A DNA stretch of 64,000 nt from Pseudoscleropodium purum. Lineage: Eukaryota > Streptophyta > Bryopsida > Hypnales > Brachytheciaceae. Below, piece by piece: positions 31,886-45,562 of this stretch. Where the stretch lies: positions 40,362,001 through 40,426,000 of the forward strand of contig OZ017797.1 in the NCBI GenBank assembly GCA_963969395.1, written 5' to 3'. The notes under the pieces are model-generated. The model ran no database searches, had not been told where the DNA came from, and worked only from the letters and a program-made list of their open reading frames with translations. Made by a program: the position numbers and the translations under genes. Each line of letters opens with the position of its first letter. Position 1 is the stretch's first letter.

Positions 31886-33860
31886 ACAAATATTGTACCA
31901 AAATTGATTACAAATTCGTCCCCAAGTAACTAGAGACAATCCAAGTTCGCTTAATTACCTTGATGACATGGTGGCAACTACTTAGTTGTCCCTAATATCA
32001 ACATAACTCCTAAAGATTTAGAGTGTTTATAGGCCCAAAACTACTTCACGTACTCAAACCCATAGCAAGGCTAAAATCTTCATTTGTATTTATTTATTAA
32101 CTACAACAACCATAGGATTTTCTAGTTAACTTGTTATAGTATACCCCCCTAAAATCTTACAATAAGAAATTGTATCAATTGTGAGATCAAGTTGCTTGAA
32201 TTTCAAAAAGAAGTATTTTCAACTCTTCCCAAATGATTAAATGTCATCTTTCAAACCTTTTATACAAAAATGTATAGATCCTACATTTTAATATTCTACA
32301 TGATATGTTAAAGAAATAAATTGGAAATACCTAGAAAAAAATTTCATATCTATACTTGAAAAAAATTGTTAGTAGAAAGAAGTAGAGTATGATTTAAAAT
32401 ATTGAATTGTTAAAATTTTAGTTATGGAATTAAAAAATAACAAATACAATAGTTGTAATAAACAATCTACCTTAGGCACATGTTGTGAAAAAAAATGTAA
32501 AGGAAAAAAAATTGTTTGTAGTGGGCTATCTAGAGTGTCTATGTGTTAAAAAAAACCATTAGAGGATTTCAGGGAGTTCGGGAGGGCCATTTCAAGCAAT
32601 TGTGCCTTGCAGTTCCCCCTTGCAATTCTGAAAAATGGTTGTTCCTAACAAAATTAAAAATTAAAAAATAAAATTCATTCTTGAAATGAAGAAATTTCTT
32701 TTTAAAAAAACTTTTTTTTTTTTGAAATTTTTTTTTTCAAACGTGGTAGTCGCATTGCCACGTTTGCAAGATGCTGCAAGGCAAGTTCTTGCAATTTGAG
32801 AACTACCCTATAGCCTATAGGAACTCATAGCCCTCCCGCAAGCTGAAATCTCCTCTAATGTGTTGTTTGAACCATTACAAGTTAATCATCACCAAATTTG
32901 TTCAATAGTCCCTTTGATATGTTTTGACTAACCCCATGCATAGTCTCAAATGCCACCCCTCATTATACTCCAAGCATCAAATTATAGTTTTAGTCTATTA
33001 ATAAGAGCACCAAATGTTATATGGATAGTTTTAGGTGTTTTCACCTTAATTATAAATGAGACAATTCATTCTTCCAAATAGCCTACTCATAATTAGAACC
33101 TTAGGTAAGAATTAATGTATATTAAAAATATATAAATTAAAGTAGAAATGCAAGCCAGAAATAAACCAAAGCATATAAATGCATAACCATGTGATTACAG
33201 AGAACTTTGAGTTTTTGAATGTTTTGACTCAAATTCTTCTTGAACCTCAGTAGTGATCATTTGTGGAGTATTTGACTTTGAAAAATCCCCCAAATTACAC
33301 TTTTGTTCAAATCAAGAGTTACTTTTAGCAATGAAAAGATAACGTGATGAACTAAAAGCTATGTAATGACCATAAAATGATTGATTGAGCATTTAAGGAT
33401 CTAAAGGCACTACTTGAATAAGTTATTATCTTAAAATTATATGATTGGATATGCAAAAATGGAAAAAAAATATAGATTTTAGTTTAACTTATATTACATC
33501 TATTTTGAAATGGTTTTAGCTTGAAAACAAAGAAGAATTTTAAGAATTTATTTACTTCAATGCATGCTTTTGTGACTAAAGTGTTTGTGTGAATTTTTGA
33601 AATATATAATTTTAATTCAAGACTAATATCTTTTTTTTTTCCTGGAAGCCAATAGTACTTCTAATACTACAACATTTTTATACAAAATTGCTAAATTTGT
33701 CAATCAATGTTTTTTGTAAATTATGATTTGCAAAAAAGTAAATAATTCCATCTTGTTAGAAATTGGAACATGATCTAGGAGTACAAATTTCCAATGTGAA
33801 ATTGAGCTCCACCACTCTAGTTTGGGAATAAATTGGTGACAATGCGTAAACATTTTTTGT
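31886..33860. other. AT-rich intergenic, nothing seen
   Basis: Includes a GC-richer pocket at 32560-32860 with short words repeated in inverse order (cagggagttcgggaggg-like at 32570, agccctcccgcaagctg-like at 32830), possibly an eroded foldback. No gene. Confidence 0.5.
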
Positions 33861-34057
33861 CACTATAAGAAATCTTTGTTTTAGGTGATGAGTTTTAGAT
33901 GACATCCAATAGAACAACCCATGTTTTTTTTGTCAACTATAACGTCTATGATAACATTATGATGGTATGGCAAACATTATTGTTGACATGAAAATATGAG
34001 TTGCTATTTTGAATGTCACCTAAAATTTGTTACCTAAAATACAAATTTTTGATAGTG
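33861..34057. mobile_element. CACTA-like MITE 2
   Basis: 197 bp, starting CACTATAAGAAATC and ending TTTTTGATAGTG. The interior pairs tttaggtgatgag on the left with gtcacctaaaa on the right, and carries the aacaacccatgtttt and gtcaacta words found in elements 3, 4 and 5. The 3-bp flanks do not match. Confidence 0.65.
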
Positions 34058-34528
34058 AGAAACAAACTTATATAGACTTGAAAAAAATAATAATCATATC
34101 TAAAGTTCTTGGACAAGGAAAATATATGTGAAAGCTACTAGATATTTATTTAGATTCAAAGAGTAGTAGAGACATATGTGGCAACAAATTGGAACGAGAG
34201 TTAAGCCGCTAGTGGTCACATTGCATTTTAAAAGATAGGAAAAGTCATCAATGCCTACAACCCATCTACATCACCAAAATATGAACAATGCACTTGCCTT
34301 CAATGGTGTCTAAACTTTAGATGTCCAAATGGTTAGGAAAAAACACTTCCTTTTGACCATGAAACTCCTTGTGATCACTTTTAAATTCTTTAGGATGGTA
34401 GAACCAACCACATGCATGCTATTATTCTTGATTTCCTTTACCCTAGCAATGTAAGGAAGTTTCTCTCGATCCTCATTTTGCATCACTACTATGTCTCTAA
34501 CTCCTAACAATCAAATTTTCCTACACCA

Positions 34529-34746
34529 TCAATCTATAAAAAACTCGCATTTTAGATGACAAGCCCTAATTTTTTTGATGGATTTTAGTGGATGTTCAAT
34601 GCAATAAACCCTTGTTTTTATGTCAACATTGATATAACATTGTATTTTTTTGTTGATAAAGAACATGGTTTTGTTGCATTGAACATTCACTAAAATCCAT
34701 CATAAAAATTAAGATTCATCACCTAAAACGAAGGTTTCTTATAGTA
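34529..34746. mobile_element. CACTA-like MITE 3
   Basis: About 215 bp. The right end ggtttcttatag is the inverse of the family terminus; the left end is eroded (atctataaaaaactcg). The arms pair well, for example gatggattttagtgga at 34578 with cactaaaatccatc at 34688. Confidence 0.65.
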
Positions 34747-37059
34747 TATGCAATAGAAACTCAAGGATCAGGCATTGTTAACAAAATGAAAAATAGAATT
34801 TTATGTTCTTGTTACAAACCTAAAGAAAAGTTCAAACACCAAGAAAGGCATCTTTTGAATTTCATATGCAACAAGTATTTGGGTTCAAATTTTATTTGTA
34901 AATGACCTATATTTCATAAATTTTCAATCAATAGGCACTCATTGTACAACAGGTTGCAACCGGCTTCAACATTTTCAACCATTTTGATGAATACAACACA
35001 TAAGCAAGTTTTGTGCTTCAACTTTTGAGAATCATGGACTGTCTATTTTGGTTTTTTTTTATGGTTTACTGTGAAGACTAAACTATGTACAAAGTTGGGA
35101 CTTGTACATGTATTGTTTAGAAATTGGGAATTTTATGTGCTACATGTTTGATAGGTGGAAGAAACAGGTGCCTTGTCTTTGAATCCTACCAGCTTGCATT
35201 CTCAGAGCCATGCAGGCCATTACAAGTTGTTCCCATTGAAAATGACCAAGTCATTATTGTTGTGAACTTATCAGCTGAACACAGTGGTAGTTGCTACAGT
35301 TCAACAATGATACAATAGACAAGGTATAGGTTACACAAATTTCAAAACTTATATGTCTTCATTTCAATACAAGGTAATACAAGAAAAAATTGGTGTTTAA
35401 AGTCACTGAAAGCTTCAAGCCTTCAATAGTTAGCACACAAAAGTGCACTGACAATTTGCACAAAAATAAATTTGCTAAGAAAATCCATTAAAACTGTAAA
35501 AGCAAAGACAGTACCAAACATATGGTTGCGCAATAGCTTGATGGAGTGTGGAATTAACAACCACTAAACTTCCCCCACCACCACCACTTGGTGCACATGA
35601 AAATTGGTTAGTGTTCAAAACAATTAGAATGAGATAAGGGTGATTCACAAAAGACAACAAATAAATGGACTATGAACTCTCAAATTGATCAGGCCATCAC
35701 TTAAAGTACATTGATCAGACTGAAACAGTTGTAATAATGCTTAAAGCAAACAGGAATGCAAAGGCAAATGTTCTCACAATGTGAACACTCCCATTTGCTG
35801 CAAATCAATGTTTGGCAATAAGTTCATTGTTAGGCAGTGTCTTTGAAAAAATAACCGGTTGGAGTGTGAAAATGGAGGATTCAAAACCAGACAAAATATT
35901 GGTATGATTGGCAACCAACAAGTGTATAGAATTGAATGGTGGATGTTTTGTAGATGCTTTCATGAACTTATTTAATTTTGTTTTTCGGCCATTCCAAACC
36001 CAAGGCTAATACCTAGGTGTAGGGAAGGAGGTATGTACTTGGACAAAGTAGATATCAATTTAGAGTTGGCTCATATGTTCTAGCTCCTCTTCAGTGCTCT
36101 CTTGTTCCTCAAGTTCTTAGCTCATACAAGTTTCTATCACCACTCTCCTACTCTTCACAACTTGCTCATTATTGTTGCCTATGCTTTTTTTTTGCACATA
36201 TAGCATTGTAACCTCATTGCGCCTATACCTACCATCTAGCATTGCATTTCTTTATCACCTACCCTTGCATTGTTGCATTGTTGTACACTACATCACTACT
36301 ACTTAATATTTGAATAGGTGCCTTTCTTTCAAGTTCATAGAAAAGATTTCCCTCTCTTATTTTTCATTTTTCATTTTATCACTTCAATGCTTGTGTGTAT
36401 TTTAAAGGGCAAAACATCATAGATGATACATAGTATGCTTTTCAAGATTAGGATTAGTAGAGAAATTGTTGGTTTGGAAGTTTCTATGCCTAATACTTCA
36501 CTTCTATACCCTCCACACATTCTTTTGTTCTACTTAATGACATTCAAAAAGCCAATTTGGAATAGAAGGATATTTGATCTGATTGAAGTTTAAATTTAAT
36601 GAGTTATGGAGGGTTCTCTACAACAATTACAAAAAAGGAGGTGGTAAATATACTTGTGTTGTTGAGGGGGGCAATGAACATTAAATTTCCAACCTTGCAA
36701 GATTATGCAAAACCAATAGAATATAGGAAATTGTTATAGGCAAAACATGGTAATCAAAAAATCTTTGTAACAAGTTGTTGTAGAAGCAAATCACAATTGT
36801 CATGTCATTTTTAGGGTTGCCTATTTCATGGGCAAGAAATGTGTGCCTTTGAGACTTTCCATAAATTTTCAAGTTTGTGCAATGTTTTTCTATCTTATAA
36901 TGCATCAATGGCTTCAACATTGTATCATGATGAAAACATATTTTGTAAAAGATACATAAGATGATTTCTGAGGCCATAATTAAAAGATTACAAGTTCCCA
37001 TAAGCCCACCTTTGTTAGTGGTTGTCGTAGGAACAAATGCAATGTGACCAAGAACCAAC
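34747..37059. other. Intergenic with a weak coding-like island, no gene called
   Basis: GC is slightly raised at 35.1-35.95 kb. A plus frame at 35124-35318 and a minus frame at 35475-35660 (with a Gly5 run encoded by 35570-35584) have protein-like composition but no family I recognise. A 125-codon minus frame at 36681-37058 also lacks domains. These may be relics of a lost gene or transposon. Confidence 0.3.
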
Positions 37060-37520
37060 TACTATATTCATTGACATTTTGTGAGAATGAATTAGTGGTG
37101 AAGAGGTTGTTTTTACAAAAAAAAAAAATGCATTGTCCTTTATGATTCCTCAAAGTATAGGATAATTTGAAGATGAGAGCTTGACTTCTCATTGTTAAAA
37201 TGTAGAAATTGTGTTCAAAGTAGAATTTTAGACGTCATTTAGGCATAGTAGAATAATATTTTTCAAAGAACTTTGGATTTTGTTAATGTGAAAAATCAAG
37301 CTGAATTTTATTTCCAAAAATCTGTTTTAGAATTAGTGGTGATGAAATTTATATTGATTTTCCAACTTTATGTAGTTCAATTTTTTTTAAAAGTTATTCT
37401 AGTATACCTAAATGATGTTTGAAATTCTACTTGAATACAATTTCTACTTTGACTTAACTATGAGAGATTGAGCTCCTACTAATTTTAATTTATATTTCCC
37501 ACATGGGTTATGTTACCTAC
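37060..37520. repeat. Foldback repeat family G, copy 4 (loop deleted)
   Basis: Left part about 37140-37330 and right part about 37340-37480 match the arms of copy 3, including gataatttgaagatgagagc and aggcatagtagaataat. The central part around the hairpin apex of other copies is missing. Right flank cttaactatgag.g.ttgagctc is shared with G3. Confidence 0.7.
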
Positions 37521-38319
37521 TACTATCCCTTTTGTACAAGTAACTTGTCTTCTCCTTTTTTCCTATTCCCATTGAGAAGCTTTTGAAGCTATGAATTGAA
37601 TGTGCTATATTTGTTTGAATCTTTTGAATGTAAGGCCGAATTCATCATAAAGTAATTTTTTAAAGTGTCAAAACTTATTTAATTGGTTGTTTAGGAATAG
37701 TGTTGCAAACTTGGGCCGTCAGTTAACCAATCATCAATGTTTTTCAGAAGCGCTCATGAGGTTTCCATGAAGAATCTAATAAGTGGGAACTTGTGGAATC
37801 TGTGAAGAAAGCAAAGATGGACACTAGAATGAAATGGTCTTCCAAAGACCTCAAAAATCAACTAGTGTGGCCTTAACTTCTAAATGCCTAGGGCCTTTTT
37901 GGATTATAAAACATCATTGCTTTTGAAGTATTATAGGTCTAAATATCACTAAGGTATAGAAATTTCAACCTTGCAATCTTGTAGTGTATGTGTTGTGGAT
38001 GATGTGAATCAAATTTGGAGTCATTTGGCCACATAGATTGCAAAATCATAATGTTTCAGTGTTGAAAAAGGATGCTAAAATTTCTTTGGAATACATTTGG
38101 AGGTAAAATCAATTTCTAAACCTACTCAAATGAAAAAACTTAAAACTATAAAAGAATTCAAAACCAACAACAAATACATAATGGGTAAAATTATACATCA
38201 TTCAATTGACTCAATATGTCAACAATATGGTTTTGAAATTTCAAAAAGTAGTAAAGAAAAGTTGCGAAAAAAACATTGAAGGCTAAACCTCCTACTAAAA
38301 TGCTTTTCAACCACTCGTG
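37521..38319. other. AT-rich intergenic, nothing seen
   Basis: A 60-codon plus frame at 38097-38279 is Lys/Ile/Ser-rich without a domain. Confidence 0.55.
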
Positions 38320-38800
38320 ACTTCTTAAATTGATATGAAATTTTAATCATACAAACTAGATTATTGTGCACAACTTTCCCAAATTATTTTACTAGAAACT
38401 AGGACATTATATGAAGAAGAAACAAGTTGCTGAAGTTCAATGTAATTCAAAGATGTCTGAATTTTGAGCTTCAAAATGCTCCCAAAAATTCAAAACAACT
38501 TGGATTAACATAAAATTTTTAAAACAATAACTAGAATTTATAGGAAATATAATCCAATAAATTTAATTGAAAATAAACATTGGATGATGGAAATATAAGC
38601 CTCAAAGTTGCAGCCATCAAAATGCATTTGATGAATTCAATTTGAACCCATGAACTTCAAAAGATCAATACATTTGGATTTATTTGAAAAATTTACCACA
38701 CAAATTAGAATTGAGATTACTTATTTTCCAATAAGTTTTATGAAATTTGGACATTGGATGCAAAAGTTATGACACTCTAAATTGGACTTTAAAATTATGT
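38320..38800 (+). repeat. Degenerate tandem repeat, about 3 units of about 172 bp
   Basis: Similar blocks start near 38320, 38500 and 38668. Each runs through a ttgga.tta..tgaaa-like start, then an aca.a.tagaatt-like word, and ends with acattggatga/acattatatga followed by a ttgc/atgc word. Strongly diverged; the period resembles satellite monomers but the array is tiny. Confidence 0.4.
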
Positions 38801-40054
38801 GAGGATACTTTTGGTTCCATGGGGTACTTTGGGGTGAAGTATTTTAGACACTAATATTAGAAAGGGTGAAGGACTCCAAATTTTTTGGACTGTTAATTGA
38901 TGAACTTAAGCACATTTTAATTAGAGACATTTTTTTGCCTTTGTTACATTTTTAGAAGAAAGTTTGTCTTTAACTTGTTTCTTAGACTTATTGTTCATAG
39001 TCATTGAAAAGAAGAGTTTGGAGGTCATTTTTTACTATTTCTTAGGTGCTTTGAAGACATGAGATTTGGACATGTAGAATTTCTAAGTGATTGCAAGAAA
39101 TTCTTGTTGATTTTGTTGCATTTTCATAGTGTTCTTGTTTCGTTTTATGGAGTACTTTAATACTAAAAAATATGGCCAACGTAAACATCTTTAAGAAGAT
39201 TGTACCTTAGAAAGATAAATCATTGAAAAATTCTTTAAGTAGGAGAATTAAAAAAGTACAAAATCTATAAAATGAAATAAAAATAGATGCTTCAAAGTTT
39301 AATTTGTAAAAACTAGGAAAAATATTAAAATTTAAAAAAATTGTTCATTTTAAACAACTATGTGGAGATAGTCAATTGGTCACGTACTAAAATAACCACC
39401 AAAATAATATTTCATATGTTTTGAAACGTAAGCTAAAAGAAGCTCACTTTGTAGACTTCTATACAACATACAATTAATTATTTTTAGAATTCCTTTGGAT
39501 AATAGCTACACATTTACTAAAAGACCACCATCTCTAAATTTTAGATCCAATTTTTTTCCATACTAAATAGTACTAAAAAACCCAAATTGGCAAGTGTGAC
39601 AAAAATTGGGGTCTATTTTTGGAAAATAAAATATTTTTGAAGATTGCAAAAAAATATTAGTTAAGATGCATAATAGTCATGAGTACCTTGCTTATAAATT
39701 TTGAGTCATAATGCAAAAATTTTAGCCAAAATACAAATCAGTGCGTAAGATGTGATGCAAAATAGTACATGGGATTCTTGCAATTATTTTGCTTTGAATT
39801 TGAATCCAACAAGATTAGCTACAATGGTAGAAAAGTATGTGGGAGTGATTGATCAACTTGAAAAGGTAAGTTCCTTCATGAATTCAACCTAACATGTTTG
39901 CTATTGAGGCTTCAAAAAGAATATCTTGTAATAACAAGTTTGTTGCTTGTTGATTCCATGTTGAATACTTCAATGGTTGTTTTATTTTTTTAAATCCATT
40001 AAGTCCTTTTGAATGAATTGAATGATGCTAAAAAAATTTTTAAAAAGAGGGAGT
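38801..40054. other. AT-rich intergenic, nothing seen
   Basis: No supported feature. Confidence 0.6.
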
Positions 40055-40062
40055 ACTAGCAT

Positions 40063-40246
40063 GTGAGCATAGAATCCTTGAGCCCATGAGCCTTAGAATA
40101 TATTATAGGTGTCTATAATATAAACTCTTTCCATATAATAGTGTACCTACATATAGGTATATATGTTATAAACACATTCAAATGGTTGTAGATATATACC
40201 TACAACTATAGTCACGGCTCATAAGCTCACGTCTTTGCATTCATGC
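40063..40246. mobile_element. hAT-like MITE with 8-bp TSD
   Basis: A 184-bp element flanked by the 8-bp direct repeat ACTAGCAT (40055-40062 and 40247-40254). Subterminal inverted repeats pair ttgagcccatgagcc on the left with ggctcataagctcac on the right, and internal tatata-type words are also inverse. An 8-bp duplication points to hAT or related elements; the extreme ends pair poorly. Confidence 0.6.
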
Positions 40247-40254
40247 ACTAGCAT

Positions 40255-41841
40255 CATTGCCTAAAAACTATTATAAATTTTTTTGGTTCTTTAGGTGGCA
40301 AGCTATAACTACATTATGTAACTTTAGAATCAGTACTAGTCTTTTTGCTTGATAATTCTCTTTCTTGAGATGATGGATCTACCTCCTTGTTGTTTAGTAA
40401 ATTGAAAAACTTAAAATTTATATATGTTTTTTATTTCTTAGCTAACATTTTCATGACCCTCACTACAAGGCATGCTTGTGATACATTGGTGAGCAAGGGG
40501 GACCTTGGGGGTGAATTCTTTAGCCTTGCAAGAGACTAGGTGAATAGAAATGAAGAGTCACGAATAGATAAAGAATCATATGTCAACACTTTGGTTGGAA
40601 CAGAGTATATATCATATTTTAAATGCTTGAAAAGTTGATGAGAGCATCTATGCATTTGTGGATCCAAGAACACAAGGATCCAAATTGCTAGTAAAAAATA
40701 TAGCTCTTCAAAGTTGGAAATGTCCTAGCCATGAATTCAAGATGTGGAATATGGAAGTGGGAGTTTTAGGAAGAATCTCTTGTCAAAATAAGGCATGTTG
40801 CATATATTTGGAAAGCTAAATAGACATGGATTGTAGAATTATGAGGCTTGATTAGCTACAAGCAAACAAAGGGGATAGAGTCCTTTAGAACTACACCTTA
40901 GTCTTAGGGAACTTAGACCTTTAGGACATAACTTAATAATTTTTGAATTTGAAGAAGTGGATAGTCTAAAATAATTTCATGAAAGAGCAGATTATAAAAA
41001 TGGACTTACACTTTAAATTTGAAGCTTGAAAGAGAAAGCTACTCCAATGAGAAGATTTGGAGTCTTTTAGAGCTCAAATTTAAGCTAAGGCATGGGATTG
41101 TCTGGGTACTTTTGAAAGGAGAAGTATGTCTTAGATGTCTCAATGATTCAAAAGACAAAAGGCTATAGAGTATTATGAAGAGGTGTGGTTTCCATCTACA
41201 CTTCCGGATGGTCCCATAATGAGCTAAAGTGGCCACAAGTGGTGATGTTGGTAACAAACATACAAACCAACCTCACCACCCTTTATGACACCATGGAGTA
41301 CTCTTGATTGAGTCTTTACTAGAGATTCTTAAAGTGAAGTTATTTGGGCCTAGTGGAGAGTTGAATATTGTTCAAACTTCAAAGGCAATATGATTAGTAT
41401 TGGACTGAGCTCTTCATAACATGTGCAAAAATTGTGACCCTTGGTGTCACTAGAAGTGAAGTGCCAAAAAGGCATGTTGGAAAGCTTAAAGAAGTAAGTA
41501 TCACCAAGGGGCATGCCAAACATTTTACATATATTGTCTAACAATCTAAATTGTTGAAAATCTTTTGTAGCAAATTTATTGACATTTTGTCTATAAGATC
41601 TATCATAAAGACAAAAACTGCTTCAATTAGGTTATATTTTCTTATTGATTTTTGTAATTTGAAATAGGACACTTTCAATTCTAGTACATATTTTTATATA
41701 ATACATTAATTTGAATCTATATCTAGTTGCCTTTACTACTTTTATAGCAAGATTTAGAGGTCTGAAATTCACTACATTCAAATGTCTAGAGATCCTTCGA
41801 GGATTAATTTAAAGGCTATTCCTATAAGAAACATGTGTTTG
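40255..41841. other. Intergenic, no gene seen
   Basis: Short open frames on the minus strand (41039-41257 and 41350-41544) have no domains. No repeat structure was identified. Confidence 0.55.
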
Positions 41842-41925
41842 TTTGTGGCTAAATTGATAGAAATCCAATGCAACAACCCATGTCTTATATGTCAACAATA
41901 ATGTCCAATGTAACATCTTTGCAAT
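41842..41925. mobile_element. CACTA-like MITE 4, half element
   Basis: gatagaaatccaatgcaaca, acccatgt, atgtcaacaa and tgtccaatgtaacat match one arm of elements 3 and 5. The other arm is absent, so this is a broken copy. Confidence 0.5.
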
Positions 41926-42281
41926 TTTAAAGCAAATTAATACTTAAAAAATCATTTAAAAAATTTCTAGAAGGTTGTAACCACATCAATTTGGAAGTAT
42001 ATTAATTGTATTTTTCAACACAAATGATAATGGTAAAAATTACTCTATATAAATACAACAATTTTAAGTTTCTCGAGTATAATCATTTATATTCAAATTT
42101 TATTCAAAAAATATTGAAGTAATTGATATTGTGATCAAATAATGCATATTACAAAGCACAATGATCATCCTAACAAATATAGATTGGTGAATGTATACAC
42201 TTTTTTTTTAAAATTACATGATAAAGATTTTTTAGAATAATTTTAAATTTTAATACTTTGTATTATGTGATCTTAATACTC

Positions 42282-43480
42282 CTAGTTTATCTTAGTGGAC
42301 TTTTTTGAAAGGTCAAGCTTTACAACCTTATATTGATATTGAATGGAGGTAACATTTGGAGCTAATTCTTGTGCCTTTTCTAAATCCCTTAATGCACCTA
42401 AATAATATTTAAATTTGTGCTTAAGTTTGGCATGATGTTTTAATATATTTGGATCAAAGGGGATTTATTTCATACGCTTTATTAAAATCTAAAGAGGCTC
42501 CATTATAATCTTTCAATTCAAATTTTATAAGTTCATCTTGATACTTAATGAATGCATCATTAGGAGCTAAGTCATCAGCTTTATTCAAATCTTTTAATCC
42601 ACCCAAAAAATGATTAAGTACACATTTGGTAGTTCCAAGATATTTGAGTGTATATGGATCATTTACAATAAACTCATTAATCTCATTCAAATATTCTATA
42701 GCACCTCTATAATCTAATAAATCAAATTTTACAATTCCAAGCTCATATTTTATAGACATCAAAAGGAGTTGGTTTGTAAGCTTTCTTTAGAAAATCTAAT
42801 CCACCTATTGGATCTTTTAATACACGCTTAACAACACCAAGTTATTTGAGCTTATTTGAATCATGTGGATGAAGTTTATTTGCCCTATTTAAATCTTCTA
42901 ATGCTCCTTTAAAATCTTGAATTTCAAAATTCAAAATTCCACGTTGATACAATATAGATGCATCATTAGGACACAATTTATTAGCTTTATTAAAATATCC
43001 TAAACTATCATGGTAATTTTTCAATACTCGTTTAACAGCTCCTAGTTGTTCTAATGTCTTAAAATCATTTGGTTCTAATTCATTGATTGTATTTAAGTCA
43101 TCTAAAACTCTTTTAATATCATTAAATTCAATCATTATATTTACATGAAGGTGTAAAAGTGATACATTATTTGGACTTAAAGAATTAGCTCTATTAAGAT
43201 CATCTAAAGCTCCTAAATAATCATTCAATGCATATTTTGCACTTGCATGTTGTTTTAATGTATAGAAATTATTTGGACTTAGATTATTAGATAAATCAAG
43301 GTCTTTTAAGGCTCCATAATAATCACTCATTGCAACTTTAGTAGCCCCACATTGTTGTAATGTAAATGCATCATTTAGATTTAAATTAGCAACACTTTTT
43401 AATTCTTTCAATGCTCCTTCAAGGTTACCAAATGTTTGTTTTTTGAATCCTTCCTGTTGCAAAAATATCTTTTTATCCAA
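42282..43480 (-). pseudogene. Tetratricopeptide-repeat (TPR) protein, broken
   Basis: The minus strand encodes about ten 34-residue TPR units following the pattern DxxTLxxxGxxKxxLxDYxGALxDLNKAxxLxPN. The first 212 codons (from Met at 43480) are open. A TAA near 42846 replaces the residue expected to be Gln in the KQLG position of the next unit, by analogy with EQLG in an earlier unit. The repeats then continue with a frameshift near 42762 and another near 42460, ending at TAG at 42282. TPRs are protein-interaction scaffolds. The start may not be the true one: no other domain was found upstream. Similar TPR arrays occur in bryophyte and lycophyte proteins, to my recollection. Three lesions make function unlikely, though an intact 212-residue N-terminal product is possible. 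Confidence 0.8.
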
Positions 43481-45562
43481 TGGATAATTAAAGTTTATAA
43501 AGTGGCTATTTGCATTACTTTGATGATGGCCTATATGATTATATAAAGTAGAAAAACATTAAAAGGAAATCAATAATTATATACAAAATTCAAAATTACA
43601 AAATTAATTATAAAATTAATTAAAAAAATAAAATTAATTTAATGAAAATATATCAGAATATCTTATCTTATTTTACTTTTGTCACTATAGTGCAATAGAA
43701 CAGTCCATAATATTTTACTTTTAAAGCATTTATTAGAAGTTTTTACTGAATCTATGAATAATATCTATATAGTTTACTTCCCATATTTGAAACTTTCTTT
43801 TAAATATAAACTTATTATATATATGTACTTGATTTATGAAGTATTCAATTTAAAATATAAAAAAGTATCTTACAATCTAAGTTTTATAAAAGACATAGAT
43901 TTATAAATAAATCTAAAGATAAATTGTAAGGCCAATTTTTCAACATTTAAATCATCTACCTTAGAAATTCAGAAAAATTGCAAACAATCCCTTATAGATT
44001 TAAGAAAATCCATAAAATCAAAAAAATCAAAAAATCTATTCACTACTTCATAATTTAGCAATTATAAACCAATACTAATCATAATATTCATTCTAATGAG
44101 TTTTAAAATGCTTGAATGCAATTTTTCAATTGCCTAAGAAAAATGTAACCACTTAAATTCTTGAACTATGTAATTTAGATATTCAAAACTTCATCTATAT
44201 TTATAGCCTTGAATGCCTCAAGTGTTTGTACTAAAAACGTTATTTGAGTATACATGAATGCATGCATACATATATACAAACAACTATGTCCATTTTATTT
44301 TATATCTCCAATTGGATAGATTTAATTAATCATTTGATTTAAAAGTAAGTACATCTTTAGTTTAGAGTAACCACAACCAATTTTTTTTCAAAACTTAACA
44401 CATTAAAACATACCAAAATAAATGTTTAGAGTTTTAGTTCTAGAAGACTATTTATAATTATAATTTGTAAGGATTTTTTGAATATTTGAGCAAGGCTCGT
44501 GTAGCTCAAATCAACTTTGAATTGATTTGATTTGTACACATTGATTTGGATTCTATTCATTATTAATTTGGAAACTCATTTGATGGAATAATATGTAAGA
44601 TGTCCCATGCTACTAAGAAATTTATGCATTGCCAATTTAAATTAAGTGTGCATAGAATTAAACATACAGTAGAGTGTAGTTTAAAGGAAGACCTTGATTT
44701 TTAATGCAAATTTCACTTTTATAGAACTCAATAACTTCTAATATTTTCAAGGCACAATCACTAATAATATTTGTCCTATTCTCAATTTATATGCAAAGTA
44801 TGGGATACAAGGGTTGGTATCTTAGAAACCCACACCTCCAATGGTATATGACCCATACCCACAATCTTCCCTTCCTATACATTTCCAAAATCAATTATAT
44901 TACCTACATAGAAGAAACCATTTTAGAACCAAACTTTGTTATTGTATAAAATATCCAAATGTTGCATTCTTTGGTCCATTGGAATCTTATTTCACTTACC
45001 AATAAAAAAATATGAAAATTTAGCCAATCTAATAATAGTAATTAGGCACAATAGCAAAAAGTGATAGTTTGGGACATATCCACCTTAGAAATTAGTAAAG
45101 AACAACCTTTTTCACTATTTTGTGTAGAACTAGGATTCAAATACCAAAAAAATATCATAAAATCCAGCTCAAACTTTGATTATTCTCAAAATTGTACTGC
45201 ATGCATAATTGGAGACTATGGCTATGTCCATCGAACCAAAGACATTCTATTGTCACTAGCTTCTCATTGTTCCCCTTCATTATTAAAGTTGCTTCCACAT
45301 TTCACATCTATTAAGGGAGCCCACTTATTTCTAATCACCCCCCATTTCCGACCTATAGACAATTCCAATTCTGTGCAACCAGCCTATGGTTGGAAATAGA
45401 AAAGCCTACATCACTAGTATAGGTCATATAGTACAGTTCGACTAAATAATTCATAATAACTACATTTTGAGCTAAAAAATTCTGGAAACTCAGGTAATCC
45501 TTTGAAAACCTGCACTCCACGTGTCCGTAATTGCTTAATTGGTTGGAAATGGATAGGCTCCC
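43481..45562. other. AT-rich intergenic, nothing firm
   Basis: A plus frame at 45061-45399 (112 codons) has mixed composition but no recognised domain. The rest is AT-rich and non-coding. Confidence 0.5.

Noticed and set aside
36681..37058. A 125-codon minus-strand gene
   Set aside because: No domain, and its start overlaps the beginning of foldback repeat G4. It may be a transposon relic but nothing supports a specific call.
42454..42762. A separate small TPR gene downstream of the 212-codon frame
   Set aside because: The repeats are continuous with those upstream once the nonsense and frameshift lesions are taken into account, so it is one broken gene.
45061..45399. A 112-codon plus-strand gene
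   Set aside because: No recognised domain, AT-rich codon use typical of chance, and no promoter or splice support. Kept only as a note in the intergenic entry.
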